A program made the translations under genes and the position numbers. The notes beneath the pieces are model-generated. The model was not told where the DNA came from, did not search any database, and worked only from the letters and a program-made list of their open reading frames with translations. Below, one piece after another: positions 33,623 through 42,882 of a DNA stretch of 51,488 bases; positions within the stretch are counted from its first letter, which is position 1, and the number at the start of each line of letters is the position of its first letter. This DNA is from Rhodocyclaceae bacterium (GTDB lineage Bacteria; Pseudomonadota; Gammaproteobacteria; Burkholderiales; Rhodocyclaceae), in NCBI GenBank assembly GCA_020445945.1, contig JAGRFQ010000031.1, positions 1 to 51,488 on the forward strand. Direction: 5' to 3'.

Positions 33623-34417
33623 TCAGGCCGCGCGCAGGCGGTAGGCCCGGTGCATCAGCCACGCGCCGCAGAGCACCATCGGCACGCACAGCCACTGCGC
33701 GGTCGACAGGCCGCCGGGCAGGGCGCTGAAGATGCCGGGGTCGGGGGTGCGGAAGAACTCGGCCGCGAAGCGCAGCACGCCGTAGCCGATCAGGAACAGC
33801 GCCGAGGTGGCGCGCAGCGGCCGCGGCGCGGCGGCGAACCACCACAGCAGCGCGAACAGCGCGAGCCCCTCGCCGGCCATCTGGTAGAGCTGCGAGGGGT
33901 GGCGCGGCAGCGCGTCCACATGGCCGAACACCATGCTCCACGGCAGCTCCGGGCTGGCGACCCGGCCCCACAGTTCGCCGTTGATGAAGTTGCCCACGCG
34001 CCCGGCGGCCAGCCCGGTGGGCACCAGCGGGGCGATGAAATCGGTGATCTGCCAGAAGCCCTTGCCGGTCTTGCGGCCGTACAGCCACATCGCCACCAGC
34101 ACGCCGAGAAAGCCGCCGTGGAAGCTCATGCCGCCCTTCCAGATCGCGATCAGCTCGGCCGGATGGCTGAGGTAATAGCCCGGCTGGTAGAACAGAATCT
34201 CGCCCAGCCGCCCGCCGATCACCACCCCGAGCACGCCGTAGAACAGCAGGTCGTCGAGTTGCTGTGGCGTCCACCCCAGCTCGGGCCGGCGGCGCAGATG
34301 GGCGCGGCCGAGGAGCATGAACAGCCCGAAGGCGAGCAGGTACATGAGGCCGTACCAGTGCACCGACAGCGGGCCGATGGCGATCGCCACCGGGTCGATC
34401 TGGGGGTAGGTGAGCAT
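33623..34417 (-). CDS. lgt: Phosphatidylglycerol-prolipoprotein diacylglyceryl transferase
   Basis: Lgt (264 aa) attaches diacylglycerol to the lipobox cysteine of prolipoproteins in the inner membrane. The signature [14 protein letters not shown] and the [19 protein letters not shown] segment are present, together with HPSQLYQM and the expected seven membrane helices. It starts [21 protein letters not shown], typical of the family. It lies 19 bp behind the yceH-like gene on the same strand. Confidence 0.96.
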   Translation of the reverse strand: MLTYPQIDPVAIAIGPLSVHWYGLMYLLAFGLFMLLGRAHLRRRPELGWTPQQLDDLLFYGVLGVVIGGRLGEILFYQPGYYLSHPAELIAIWKGGMSFHGGFLGVLVAMWLYGRKTGKGFWQITDFIAPLVPTGLAAGRVGNFINGELWGRVASPELPWSMVFGHVDALPRHPSQLYQMAGEGLALFALLWWFAAAPRPLRATSALFLIGYGVLRFAAEFFRTPDPGIFSALPGGLSTAQWLCVPMVLCGAWLMHRAYRLRAA

Positions 34418-34436
34418 CGTTGCGGCGCCCGGTCGC

Positions 34437-35093
34437 TCAGTCGCTCTCGCCGAGGCTGGCCTTGAGCGCCTTGAGTTCGCTGCGCAGCGCGGCGACTTCG
34501 CCCTCCAGCGCCTCCACGCGGGCGCCCAGCCCGCCCCCGCCCGACGGCGCGGCGGTCTGGGCGAGGATCGCGTCGACGTCGATCTCGCCGCACATCAGGT
34601 GCATGTAGCGCGCCTCCTTGGCGCCCGGCGCGCGCGGCAGCATCACCACCATCGGCGGATACTTTTCGCCCAGGTGTTCGAGCACCGCCAGCACCGCCGC
34701 GATGTCGTCGAAGCGATGCATCCGCTCGGTGCGTTGGCGCAGCTCGCCCGGGGTTTGCGCGCCGCGCAGCATCAGCAGCGCCAGCACCGCCTGCTCGGCC
34801 GGTGGCAGCGAATGGCGCAGGCGCACCAGGTGTTCGTACTTGACCACCCGCGCCCCTTCGCGCCGGCCGATCAGCCCGCGCGCGTGCAGGCTGTCGATGG
34901 CGTCGGTGACTTCGGCCTCGCTGAGGCTCATCACCGGCTCGCGCCCGGTGAGCTGGTTGCAGCCGGTGGTCAGCGCGTTGACGCTGAGCGGGTACTGGTC
35001 GGGGGTGGTGAAGCCTTTCTCGATCAGCACGCCCAGCACGCGGGCTTCGATCGGGCTGAGGTCAAATCCGTCCGGAGAGTCTGCTGAGGTCAT
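34437..35093 (-). CDS. YceH family protein (DUF480)
   Basis: A 218-aa protein with two winged-helix repeats typical of YceH/DUF480: [20 protein letters not shown] with [14 protein letters not shown], then [20 protein letters not shown] with LRQRTERMH. The end is a short coiled coil ([20 protein letters not shown]). The molecular function is not established; the fold suggests DNA or protein binding. The ATG at 35093 fits the family; an open extension of 17 codons upstream is not needed. Confidence 0.9.
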   Translation of the reverse strand: MTSADSPDGFDLSPIEARVLGVLIEKGFTTPDQYPLSVNALTTGCNQLTGREPVMSLSEAEVTDAIDSLHARGLIGRREGARVVKYEHLVRLRHSLPPAEQAVLALLMLRGAQTPGELRQRTERMHRFDDIAAVLAVLEHLGEKYPPMVVMLPRAPGAKEARYMHLMCGEIDVDAILAQTAAPSGGGGLGARVEALEGEVAALRSELKALKASLGESD

Positions 35094-35145
35094 TGCCGCA
35101 TCCGTGCTGTGATCGGGCGCCCATGATAGCGGATCGCGGTGCAAC

Positions 35146-36810
35146 TCAAGTTTCGGCGAGGGCGGCGCGTGCGAGATCGATCAGGTGACGCGTCGAGGCA
35201 TCGGCGTCGGCCGGGTAGTCGCCGTCGGCAAAGGCCGCTTCGATCCTGCGGGCCAGCTGCTTGCCGAGCTCCACCCCCCACTGGTCGAAACTGTTGACCC
35301 CCCACAGCACCCCTTGCGTGAATACCTTGTGTTCGTACATCGCCAGCAATGCGCCGAGGCTGTGCGGGGTGAGCGCGTCGAGCAGGATCAGGTTGGTCGG
35401 GCGGTTGCCGGGGAAGCTGCGGTGCGCCAGCAGCTCGGCGATGCGTGCCGGGGCGATGCCGGCGGCCTGCATTTCGGCGCGCGCTTCGGCCGGCGTGCGT
35501 CCGGTCATCAGCGCCTGCGCCTGGGCGATGCAGTTGGCGAGCACGATGCGGTGGTGCGTCGGCGGGCTGTTGGGGTTGCGCAGGCTGACGATGAAGTCCG
35601 CCGGAATCAGTTGCGTGCCCTGGTGCAGCAACTGGTAGAAGGCGTGCTGGCCGTTGATGCCGCTGGCGCCCCACACCACCGGCCCGGTGGCGCCCTCGAC
35701 CGGCTGGCCGGCGGCGGTGGTGCCCTTGCCATTGCTTTCCATGTCGAGCTGTTGCAGGTAGCCCGGCAACCGGCGCAGACCGTGGTCGTAGGGCGCCACC
35801 ATGTGGGTGCGGGCGCCGAGGCCGTTTACGTACCACACCCCGATCAGCGCGAGCAGCACCGGCAGGTTGTCGCGCCAGGGCGCGGTGCGGAAGTGGACGT
35901 CCATGGCGTGCGCGCCGGCGAGCAGTTCGCGGAACGCGGCCGGCCCCACGGCGAGCATGATCGGCAGGCCGATCGCCGACCACAGCGAATAGCGCCCGCC
36001 GACCCAGTCCCAGAAGCCGAACATGTTGGCGGTGTCGATGCCGAACGCGGCGACCGCTTCGGCGTTGGTCGACACCGCCACGAAGTGGCGCGCGATGTCG
36101 GCCTCGCGGCCGCCCTGGTCGAGGAACCACTGGCGCGCGGTGGCGGCGTTGGTCAGCGTCTCCTGGGTGGTGAAGGTTTTCGAGGCGATCACGAACAATG
36201 TGCTGGCCGGATCGAGCTGGCGCAGCAGGCCGGTGATGCGCGCGCCGTCGACGTTGGCCACGAAGTGGGTGCGCAGGCGCGGGTGGGTGAGCGGGCGCAG
36301 CGCGTCGCAGACCATGCGCGGGCCGAGGTCGGAACCGCCGATGCCGATGTTCACGATGTTGCGTACCGGCTGGCCGCTGAAGCCGGTCCAGGTGCCGTCG
36401 CGCACCGCCTCGGCAAAATCGCTCAGCCGGTCGAGCTCGGCATGCACCGCGGCGCTGACGTCTTCGCCGTCGACGATCAGGGCCGGCGTGCGCGGTGCGC
36501 GCAGCGCGGTGTGCAGCGCGGCGCGGTGTTCGGTGGCGTTGATGGGCGCGCCGGCAAACATGGCGTCGATGGCGCGGCGCAGATGGCTCGCGTCGGCCAG
36601 CTCGCACAGGGCGCTGAGCCCGGTTTCGTCGATGCGGTTCTTGCTGTAGTCGACGAATACCGGCCCCATCCGCGCCTGCATGCGCGCGGCACGGTCGGCG
36701 TCGGCGGCGAACATCTCGCGCATGTGTCGCTTGTTCAGCGCTTCGGCGTGGGCGTGCACCCGGTGCCAGGCGGCGGCGCGGGTGCGGGGCGAGGTTTTTG
36801 CGTGCGGCAT
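35146..36810 (-). CDS. pgi: Glucose-6-phosphate isomerase
   Basis: Pgi (554 aa) interconverts glucose-6-phosphate and fructose-6-phosphate, and so supplies the substrate of GlmS encoded elsewhere in the window. Signatures are VNIGIGGSDLGPRMV, the SKTFTTQET loop, GGRYSLWSAIGLPI (PROSITE-like pattern), GQHAFYQLLHQGTQ with the catalytic His and SFDQWGVELGKQLA with the catalytic Lys near the C-terminus. Length is normal for the long proteobacterial type. It is transcribed away from ilvD. Confidence 0.97.
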   Translation of the reverse strand: MPHAKTSPRTRAAAWHRVHAHAEALNKRHMREMFAADADRAARMQARMGPVFVDYSKNRIDETGLSALCELADASHLRRAIDAMFAGAPINATEHRAALHTALRAPRTPALIVDGEDVSAAVHAELDRLSDFAEAVRDGTWTGFSGQPVRNIVNIGIGGSDLGPRMVCDALRPLTHPRLRTHFVANVDGARITGLLRQLDPASTLFVIASKTFTTQETLTNAATARQWFLDQGGREADIARHFVAVSTNAEAVAAFGIDTANMFGFWDWVGGRYSLWSAIGLPIMLAVGPAAFRELLAGAHAMDVHFRTAPWRDNLPVLLALIGVWYVNGLGARTHMVAPYDHGLRRLPGYLQQLDMESNGKGTTAAGQPVEGATGPVVWGASGINGQHAFYQLLHQGTQLIPADFIVSLRNPNSPPTHHRIVLANCIAQAQALMTGRTPAEARAEMQAAGIAPARIAELLAHRSFPGNRPTNLILLDALTPHSLGALLAMYEHKVFTQGVLWGVNSFDQWGVELGKQLARRIEAAFADGDYPADADASTRHLIDLARAALAET

Positions 36811-36975
36811 GAATACGTCCGGCGGTCAGCGGTTGATGCAGGCGGCTTATTTTAGGTGACGCGGGGCGGTACGTCACGCCGGCAAGCGCGCGCGGGTTTT
36901 GTCGTGCACGATCTGCATTGCACCGGCCCCGCGTTACAATGATCGATTCGATAGCATGCTTCGCGGAGACACCCC

Positions 36976-38826
36976 ATGCCCCAGTACCGTTCTCGCACTT
37001 CGACCGCCGGCCGCAACATGGCGGGCGCCCGCGCCCTGTGGCGCGCGACCGGGATGAAGGATGGCGATTTCGAGAAACCGATCATCGCCGTGGTCAACAG
37101 CTTCACCCAGTTCGTGCCGGGCCACGTCCACCTCAAGGACATGGGCCAGCTGGTGGCGCGCGAGATCGAGGCCGCCGGCGGCGTGGCCAAGGAATTCAAC
37201 ACCATCGCCATCGACGACGGCATTGCCATGGGCCACGGCGGCATGCTCTACAGCCTGCCCTCGCGCGACCTGATCGCCGATTCGGTCGAGTACATGGTCA
37301 ACGGTCATACCGCCGACGCGATGGTGTGCATCTCCAACTGCGACAAGATCACCCCGGGCATGCTGATGGCCGCGCTGCGCCTGAACATTCCGGCGATCTT
37401 TGTCTCCGGCGGCCCGATGGAGGCCGGCAAGGTGAAGTGGGAGAACAAGGTCATCGCGCTCGATCTGGTCGACGCCATGGTCAAGGCCGCCGATTCGAGC
37501 TGCTCGGACGAGGAAGTGGCCGCTGTCGAGCGCTCCGCCTGCCCGACCTGCGGTTCGTGCTCGGGCATGTTCACCGCCAACTCCATGAACTGCCTGACCG
37601 AAGCGCTGGGCCTGTCGCTGCCGGGCAACGGCACCGTGGTGGCGACCCACGCCGACCGCAAGCAGCTGTTCCTCACCGCCGGGCGCAAGATCGTCGAGCT
37701 GGCGCGGCGCTACTACGAAAAGGACGACGCCACGGTCCTGCCGCGCAGCATCGCCAGCTTCGAAGCCTTCGAAAACGCGATCACCCTCGACGTCGCCATG
37801 GGTGGCTCGACCAACACCGTGCTCCACCTGCTCGCCGCCGCGCGCGAGGCCGGCGTGGACTTCACGATGAAGGACATCGACCGCATCTCGCGCAAGGTGC
37901 CGTGCCTGTCCAAGGTGGCGCCGGCCGTGTCGGACGTGCACATCGAAGACGTGCACCGCGCCGGCGGCATCATGGGCATTCTCGGCGAGCTGGACCGCGC
38001 CGGCCTGCTCCACGGCAGTGCCCACACCGTGCATAGCAAGACGCTCAAGGAAGCGCTGGCGCGCTGGGACGTGATGCAGGCGCACGACAACACCGTGTTC
38101 GACTTCTTCCGCGCCGCGCCGGGCGGGGTGCCCACGCAGGTCGCCTTCAGCCAGGACCGTCGCTGGAACGAGCTCGACATGGATCGCAGCCACGGCGTGG
38201 TCCGCGACAAGGCCAACGCCTTCAGCCAGGAGGGCGGCCTCGCCGTGCTCTACGGCAACATCGCCGAGAACGGCTGCATCGTGAAGACCGCCGGGGTGGA
38301 TGAATCGATCTGGGTCTTCACCGGCCGCGCGCGCGTGTTCGAGAGCCAGGACGCCGCGGTCGAGGCCATCCTCGGCGACCGGGTCGTCGCCGGCGACGTG
38401 GTCGTCATCCGCTACGAAGGCCCCAAGGGCGGCCCCGGCATGCAGGAGATGCTCTACCCGACCAGCTATCTCAAATCGAAGGGGCTGGGCAAGGACTGCG
38501 CGCTGCTCACCGACGGGCGCTTCTCCGGCGGCACCTCCGGCTTGTCCATCGGCCACGCTTCGCCGGAAGCCGCCTGTGGCGGCGCGATTGCGCTGATCGA
38601 GGAAGGCGACGCGATCGAGATCGACATCCCCGCGCGGCGCATCCATCTGGCTGTGGCCGACGACGTTCTCGCCGCCCGGCGCGCAGCGATGGAGGCCAAG
38701 GGCGGCGAGGCCTGGAAGCCGGTCGGGCGCCAGCGCGTGGTGTCTGCGGCGCTGCAGGCCTACGCGGCCCTCACCACCAGCGCCGATACCGGCGCGGTGC
38801 GCGATGTGACGCAGGTTCAGCGCTGA
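36976..38826 (+). CDS. ilvD: Dihydroxy-acid dehydratase
   Basis: IlvD (616 aa) dehydrates dihydroxyisovalerate and dihydroxymethylvalerate in valine and isoleucine synthesis. Cysteines of the iron-sulfur cluster are C122 ([10 protein letters not shown]) and C195 in [17 protein letters not shown], where C189 and C192 are also present. [18 protein letters not shown] and [20 protein letters not shown] mark the C-terminal domain. The length equals that of the E. coli enzyme. A cggagac site precedes the ATG; an intrinsic terminator follows. Confidence 0.97.
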   Translation: MPQYRSRTSTAGRNMAGARALWRATGMKDGDFEKPIIAVVNSFTQFVPGHVHLKDMGQLVAREIEAAGGVAKEFNTIAIDDGIAMGHGGMLYSLPSRDLIADSVEYMVNGHTADAMVCISNCDKITPGMLMAALRLNIPAIFVSGGPMEAGKVKWENKVIALDLVDAMVKAADSSCSDEEVAAVERSACPTCGSCSGMFTANSMNCLTEALGLSLPGNGTVVATHADRKQLFLTAGRKIVELARRYYEKDDATVLPRSIASFEAFENAITLDVAMGGSTNTVLHLLAAAREAGVDFTMKDIDRISRKVPCLSKVAPAVSDVHIEDVHRAGGIMGILGELDRAGLLHGSAHTVHSKTLKEALARWDVMQAHDNTVFDFFRAAPGGVPTQVAFSQDRRWNELDMDRSHGVVRDKANAFSQEGGLAVLYGNIAENGCIVKTAGVDESIWVFTGRARVFESQDAAVEAILGDRVVAGDVVVIRYEGPKGGPGMQEMLYPTSYLKSKGLGKDCALLTDGRFSGGTSGLSIGHASPEAACGGAIALIEEGDAIEIDIPARRIHLAVADDVLAARRAAMEAKGGEAWKPVGRQRVVSAALQAYAALTTSADTGAVRDVTQVQR

Positions 38827-38854
38827 CGCATCACCCGCATCAGCCCATTCCCCC

Positions 38855-38876
38855 GGCCGCGCAAGCGGCCTTTTTT
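38855..38876 (+). terminator. Intrinsic terminator of ilvD
   Basis: ggccgc-gcaa-gcggcc followed by six T residues, 28 bp after the ilvD stop codon. Confidence 0.85.
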
Positions 38877-38981
38877 GTGCGTGCGGCCGGCGGCGGGGCG
38901 CGCCGCCGACGGAACAATCGCCGCGAGGGCGGATCGAAAAGAGCATGGCGCGTTCTCGCGCAGCACGAAAAGGGGCGAGCG

Positions 38982-39362
38982 ATGGACAAAGTTCCCCGGG
39001 AGCCGCTGGTCATCCTCTGGCCGCGGCTGATTCGCGGCGCACTGTGGCTGGCAGCGATCAACTATGGCGTGGCGGTGATGATTCTCGTCTTCGGCGCCGT
39101 GCTGCATCCGGCGCTGGCCGGGTCGCAAGTGTGGGCCTTGTTTGTGGTCTCCGGCACGTCGCTGCTGGTCCAGGCCGGCTTGATGGAGATGATGCAGCGC
39201 TCGATGGCGGATACGGCAGCGCAGCCCATCGCGCGCGGTCGCCGGCGGGGGGCTGGCGCCTGGCGCTTTCACGCCCCGCACGGGCGGCACGTCGCGCGGC
39301 GCCGACGGGCGGCCGACTTGCCCTTGTTCCTGCGCGGTGCCAGAGTTCAGGGCAGCGGGTGA
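38982..39362 (+). CDS. Small hypothetical membrane protein with Arg-rich tail
   Basis: A 126-aa protein with two clear membrane segments (GALWLAAINYGVAVMILVFG and VWALFVVSGTSLLVQAGLM) and a C-terminal part unusually rich in Arg, His and Ala (GRRRGAGAWRFHAPHGRHVA). The family is unknown. The basic tail reads like out-of-frame translation of GC-rich DNA, so a frameshift near 39230 or a shorter true gene is possible. An agggg site lies before the ATG at 38982. It is co-directional with the YiiX-like gene 45 bp downstream. Confidence 0.5.
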   Translation: MDKVPREPLVILWPRLIRGALWLAAINYGVAVMILVFGAVLHPALAGSQVWALFVVSGTSLLVQAGLMEMMQRSMADTAAQPIARGRRRGAGAWRFHAPHGRHVARRRRAADLPLFLRGARVQGSG

Positions 39363-39407
39363 TGGTGTGCACGCCGCGACGGCGATCAACAAGCAGGGCA
39401 TGAATGA

Positions 39408-40244
39408 ATGGCGAACGGGCTTTTACGGCGCCTGGGTGGATGGATTGCGCACTATCTCAACGGTGAGGTGTCGGGCTACCGGCCGACCGCCATGGACGAT
39501 GTCGAAACCCTGCGCGACATCCTCCAGCCCGGCGACATCCTGCTCGTCGAAGGCAACCGGCGCATCAGTACGGCCATCAAGTATCTGACCCAGTCCACCT
39601 GGTCGCACGCGGCGCTGTACATCGGCCCCGGCGTGGTGAGCGGCGCGGCGGACGATCCGCCGGTGCTGATCGAGGCCGACACCGAGCACGGGGTGATCGC
39701 CTCGCCGCTGAGCAAGTTCAACGGCCTGCATACGCGCATCTGCCGCGCGGTCGGTCTGTCGCTGGAGGACCGCCAGGCGGTGGTCGACTTCGCCGCCGCG
39801 CGCATCGGCCTGCAGTACGACCTCAAGAATATCTTCGATCTGGCGCGCTACCTGCTGCCCACCCCGCCGGTGCCGACGCGCTTCCGGCGGCGCTTGCTGT
39901 CGCTGGGCAGCGGCGAGCCGACGCGCGCGATCTGCTCGACGCTGATCGCCCAGGCGTTTCAGGAAGTGGGCTATCCGGTGCTGCCGGCGGTGACGCGCCG
40001 GCCGACCTTGCCGGGTGAGCCGGAATACTGCGAAACCTGCGTGGTGGAGGTGTATCACGCGCGCCACCACAGCCTGTTTACGCCACGCGATTTCGACCTG
40101 TCGCCGTACTTCGCGGTGGTCAAGCCGACGATTGCGACCGGCTTCGACTACCGTCAGCTGGAGTGGGGGCCGCCGTGCGTGGCCGACGAGACCGCGCAGG
40201 CCAACCCCGCGTGCGAGGTGGCGCCGAGTGCGCCGCCGGCCTGA
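39408..40244 (+). CDS. YiiX/NlpC-P60-like permuted papain-fold amidase
   Basis: A 278-aa protein of the YiiX/YaeF-type circularly permuted NlpC/P60 superfamily. The catalytic His is in STWSHAALYIG near residue 68, and the catalytic Cys is in AICSTLIAQAFQEVGYP near residue 185, the permuted order His before Cys. LQPGDILLVEGNRRIS and the RIGLQYDLKNIFDLARYLLP linker are typical. Such enzymes cleave amide or ester bonds in cell-wall or lipid substrates; the substrate here is unknown. No signal peptide is obvious, although the N-terminus is amphipathic. Confidence 0.85.
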   Translation: MANGLLRRLGGWIAHYLNGEVSGYRPTAMDDVETLRDILQPGDILLVEGNRRISTAIKYLTQSTWSHAALYIGPGVVSGAADDPPVLIEADTEHGVIASPLSKFNGLHTRICRAVGLSLEDRQAVVDFAAARIGLQYDLKNIFDLARYLLPTPPVPTRFRRRLLSLGSGEPTRAICSTLIAQAFQEVGYPVLPAVTRRPTLPGEPEYCETCVVEVYHARHHSLFTPRDFDLSPYFAVVKPTIATGFDYRQLEWGPPCVADETAQANPACEVAPSAPPA

Positions 40245-40253
40245 GCCGCGTGC

Positions 40254-40892
40254 TCAGGCGGCGTCGGCCTTGGCCGCGGCTTCTCGCGCCATTGCCCGCG
40301 CCACGGCCGGGCGCGCGAGGTTGCGTTCGAGATAGTCGGTCAGCGTGGGCGAAGCAATCTCCAGCTTGGCCGAGCGCGCCCAGGCAAGGCAGTGGGCGGC
40401 GAGGATGTCGGCCACGCTGAAGGCCTCGCCGGCCAGGCAGGGTGAGGCCTCCAGCCGCAGTGCGAGCAGGTTGGCGGCGCGCTCGAACTCCCAGCGCGCG
40501 GTGTCTTCCATTGCCGCGACGCGCAGCCGCTCGGGCAGCGCGAAACGGTGCTTGGCCAGATTCCACAAGGCGGCGTCCAGTTCGGTGAGGCAGAAGCACA
40601 GCCAGCGCCACGCCTCGGCGCGGGCCACGGCATCGCTCGGTGGCGGCAGCAGCGCGGCGTCGGGGAAGTGCTCGGCAACCCACACCAGAATCGCGCCTGA
40701 TTCGGTCAGCGGCAGCCCGTCGACGATCAGCGTCGGCACCTTGCCGCCGGGGTTGATCTGCAGGTAGTCGGCGGCGCGGCCGGCGCCCTTGAACAGGTCG
40801 ACGAACACGTAGTCGTAGTCGGCGCCGGCTTCTTCCAGCGCCCAGGCGGCGCGCAGCGAGCGGGAGTTGGGGCAGCCGTAGAGCGTGGGCAT
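40254..40892 (-). CDS. Glutathione S-transferase family protein
   Basis: A 212-aa GST. The N-terminal thioredoxin-fold domain has TLYGCPNSRSLRAAWALEEA, with the catalytic residue probably the Ser of NSRS, and the glutathione-binding NPGGKVPTLIVDG and LTESGAILVWVAE. The C-terminal all-helical domain contains the FSVADILAAHCLAW N-capping motif. Substrate is unknown. The ATG at 40892 has an optimal ggagg upstream, which decides the start against a TTG five codons earlier. Confidence 0.9.
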   Translation of the reverse strand: MPTLYGCPNSRSLRAAWALEEAGADYDYVFVDLFKGAGRAADYLQINPGGKVPTLIVDGLPLTESGAILVWVAEHFPDAALLPPPSDAVARAEAWRWLCFCLTELDAALWNLAKHRFALPERLRVAAMEDTARWEFERAANLLALRLEASPCLAGEAFSVADILAAHCLAWARSAKLEIASPTLTDYLERNLARPAVARAMAREAAAKADAA

Positions 40893-40955
40893 ATTGTCTT
40901 CCTCCAAGTTTCACGCCATTGTAAGCATCTTCCGGTGAAGGTTTGGAGTGATGCA

Positions 40956-41573
40956 ATGGGCTGGCATCTGTGGGGTGCATTCGTGGCGGCGTGCGTGGTG
41001 ATCTCGATGACGCCGGGGCCGGGCGCGGTGATCAGCATGAGCGTCGGTGTGCAGCATGGCTATCTTGCCGCGCTGCGCGCCATCGCCGGCCTGCAGGCGG
41101 CCCTGCTGATCCAGCTCGCCGTTGTCGCCGCCGGGCTGGGCGCGGTGCTGGCAGCCTCGGCGACCGCGTTTGTGGTGCTCAAGCTCGCCGGCGCAGCGTA
41201 TCTGGTGTGGCTCGGCATCCAGAAATGGCGCGCGCTGCCGGCGTCGCCGGGCACCGCGGCGCTCACCGTGCGGCCGCGCAATCTGTTCGTGTCCGGCCTG
41301 TTGGTGAACCTCACCAATCCGAAGGCGATCATCTTCATCGCCGCGCTGGTGCCGCAGTTCTTCCGCCCCGACACCTCCGCGTTGCTGCAGTTCGTGATCA
41401 TCGGCGCAACCATGATCGTGGTCGATGTGCTGGTGATGTCGGTGTATGCCGTGCTCGCCTCGCGTTTTCGGCCCTGGCTGGCGGATCCGCACGCGCAGCG
41501 GGTGCAGAACCGGGTGGTTGGCAGCCTGTTCATCGGCGCCGGCGCGGCGCTGGCGACGTCGTCGCGCACCTGA
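40956..41573 (+). CDS. LysE/RhtB family amino-acid exporter
   Basis: A 205-aa membrane protein with five to six hydrophobic helices. The family start (AFVAACVVISMTPGPGAVIS, SVGVQHGYLAALRAIAGLQA) and the central LAGAAYLVWLGIQKWRAL and LVNLTNPKAIIFIAALVPQF segments are those of LysE/RhtB exporters of amino acids or homoserine lactones. I chose ATG 40956 with ggag eight bases upstream over the GTG at 40935. It diverges from the GST gene and is followed by the hydrogenase promoter region. Confidence 0.88.
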   Translation: MGWHLWGAFVAACVVISMTPGPGAVISMSVGVQHGYLAALRAIAGLQAALLIQLAVVAAGLGAVLAASATAFVVLKLAGAAYLVWLGIQKWRALPASPGTAALTVRPRNLFVSGLLVNLTNPKAIIFIAALVPQFFRPDTSALLQFVIIGATMIVVDVLVMSVYAVLASRFRPWLADPHAQRVQNRVVGSLFIGAGAALATSSRT

Positions 41574-41603
41574 GGCGTCTGATCGGCGCTCGCCCGGTCG
41601 GAC

Positions 41604-41636
41604 GCGGCAAGTGGAAACCCGCTTGCCACTTGCCGC
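41604..41636. promoter_or_regulatory. Perfect 11-bp palindrome upstream of the hupS sigma54 promoter
   Basis: gcggcaagtgg (41604-41614) and ccacttgccgc (41626-41636) flank an 11-base loop. The centre lies about 110 bp upstream of the predicted hupS transcription start, the normal place for an enhancer-binding activator such as HoxA/HupR. It has no T-tract, so a terminator for the LysE gene is less likely though not excluded. The rest of the 41574-41791 gap holds no gene. Confidence 0.5.
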
Positions 41637-41704
41637 GGGCGGCGGCGCTGCCCGAATGCGCGCAAGCCCCTGATTTATCTCCCTTCGTTGTGCTGGGCGC
41701 ACGC

Positions 41705-41719
41705 TGGCACATTTCTTGA
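41705..41719 (+). promoter_or_regulatory. Sigma54-type promoter of hupSLC
   Basis: TGGCAC (41705-41710), five bases, then TTGA (41716-41719) fits the -24/-12 consensus TGGCAC-N5-TTGC except that the -12 GC is GA. The expected start is near 41731, leaving a leader of about 60 bases before hupS. Uptake hydrogenase operons of several proteobacteria are RpoN-dependent. Confidence 0.6.
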
Positions 41720-41791
41720 GTTTGTCTCCCCGTTGTTGCGCGCCGACGACGCGGCGTGGCACCGGAAAACGAGCCACAGGGGAGACGCTCC

Positions 41792-42880
41792 ATGACCGAA
41801 ACCTTCTACGAGGTACTGCGCCGGCAAGGGATTACGCGGCGCAGCTTCCTCAAGTTCTGTTCGCTGACCGCCACCTCGCTGGGGCTGGGCTCGGCGTTTG
41901 CGCCGAAGATTGCGCATGCGCTGGAGAGCAAGCCGCGCACGCCGGTGCTGTGGCTGCACGGGCTGGAGTGCACCTGTTGTTCGGAATCCTTCATCCGCTC
42001 GGCGCATCCGCTGACCAAGGATGTGGTGCTGTCGATGCTCTCGCTCGACTATGACGACACGCTGATGGCGGCGGCGGGGCATCAGGCGGAGGCGATTCTC
42101 GAAGAGGTGAAGGCCAGGTACAAGGGCAACTACATCCTGGCGGTGGAGGGCAATCCGCCGCTGAACGAGGACGGCATGTTCTGCATCCAGAGCGGCCGGC
42201 CCTTTATCGAGAAGCTCAAGGAGACGGCCAAGGACGCCAAGGCGATCATTTCGTGGGGCTCCTGTGCCTCCTGGGGCTGTGTGCAGGCGGCCAAGCCGAA
42301 CCCGACGCGCGCCACGCCGGTGCACAAGGTGATCTTCGACAAGCCGATCATCAAGGTGCCGGGCTGCCCCCCGATTGCCGAGGTGATGACGGCGGTGGTG
42401 ACCTACATGCTCACCTTCGACCGCATCCCCGAGCTGGACCGCCAGGGCCGGCCGAAGATGTTCTACGGCCAGCGCATCCACGACAAGTGCTATCGCCGCC
42501 CGCACTTCGACGCCGGTCAGTTCGTCGAGCAGTGGGACGACGATCAGGCGCGCATGGGCTACTGCCTCTACAAGATGGGCTGCAAGGGCCCGACCACCTA
42601 CAACGCCTGTTCGACGGTGCGCTGGAACGGCGGGGTGTCCTTCCCGATCCAGTCGGGCCACGGCTGCATTGGCTGCTCGGAAGACGGCTTCTGGGACAAG
42701 GGTGCGTTCTACGACCGCGTCACCGACATCAAACAGTTCGGCGTCGAGGCCAATGCCGACAAAGTGGGCGGCACGGCGGCGGCGGTGGTTGGCGGGGCGG
42801 TGGCGGCGCATGCCGCGGTGACCGCGCTGGCCCGCGCCCGCCAGAAGACGGGCATCGATACGCCGAAGGGAGAGGACTGA
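41792..42880 (+). CDS. hupS: Uptake [NiFe]-hydrogenase small subunit
   Basis: A 362-aa small subunit carrying iron-sulfur clusters that pass electrons from the NiFe site to cytochrome b. It has a Tat signal with the twin arginines R16-R17 (TRRSFLKF) and a cleavage region near AHALES, so the folded heterodimer is exported to the periplasmic face. Cluster-binding cysteines are seen in [37 protein letters not shown] and [16 protein letters not shown]-terminal hydrophobic segment ([18 protein letters not shown]) anchors it. A ggggaga site precedes the ATG. hupL follows after 2 bp. Confidence 0.96.
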   Translation: MTETFYEVLRRQGITRRSFLKFCSLTATSLGLGSAFAPKIAHALESKPRTPVLWLHGLECTCCSESFIRSAHPLTKDVVLSMLSLDYDDTLMAAAGHQAEAILEEVKARYKGNYILAVEGNPPLNEDGMFCIQSGRPFIEKLKETAKDAKAIISWGSCASWGCVQAAKPNPTRATPVHKVIFDKPIIKVPGCPPIAEVMTAVVTYMLTFDRIPELDRQGRPKMFYGQRIHDKCYRRPHFDAGQFVEQWDDDQARMGYCLYKMGCKGPTTYNACSTVRWNGGVSFPIQSGHGCIGCSEDGFWDKGAFYDRVTDIKQFGVEANADKVGGTAAAVVGGAVAAHAAVTALARARQKTGIDTPKGED

Positions 42881-42882
42881 TC

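Noticed and set aside
36935-36940. tacaat as the -10 element of ilvD
   Set aside because: No acceptable -35 hexamer lies 16-18 bp upstream, so the match may be chance.
36934-38946. 670-codon open frame on the minus strand over ilvD
   Set aside because: Complementary to ilvD; no recognisable domain and shadow-like composition.
41604-41636. Intrinsic terminator for the LysE exporter gene
   Set aside because: The stem is strong but no T-run follows; its place before a sigma54 element favours an activator site.
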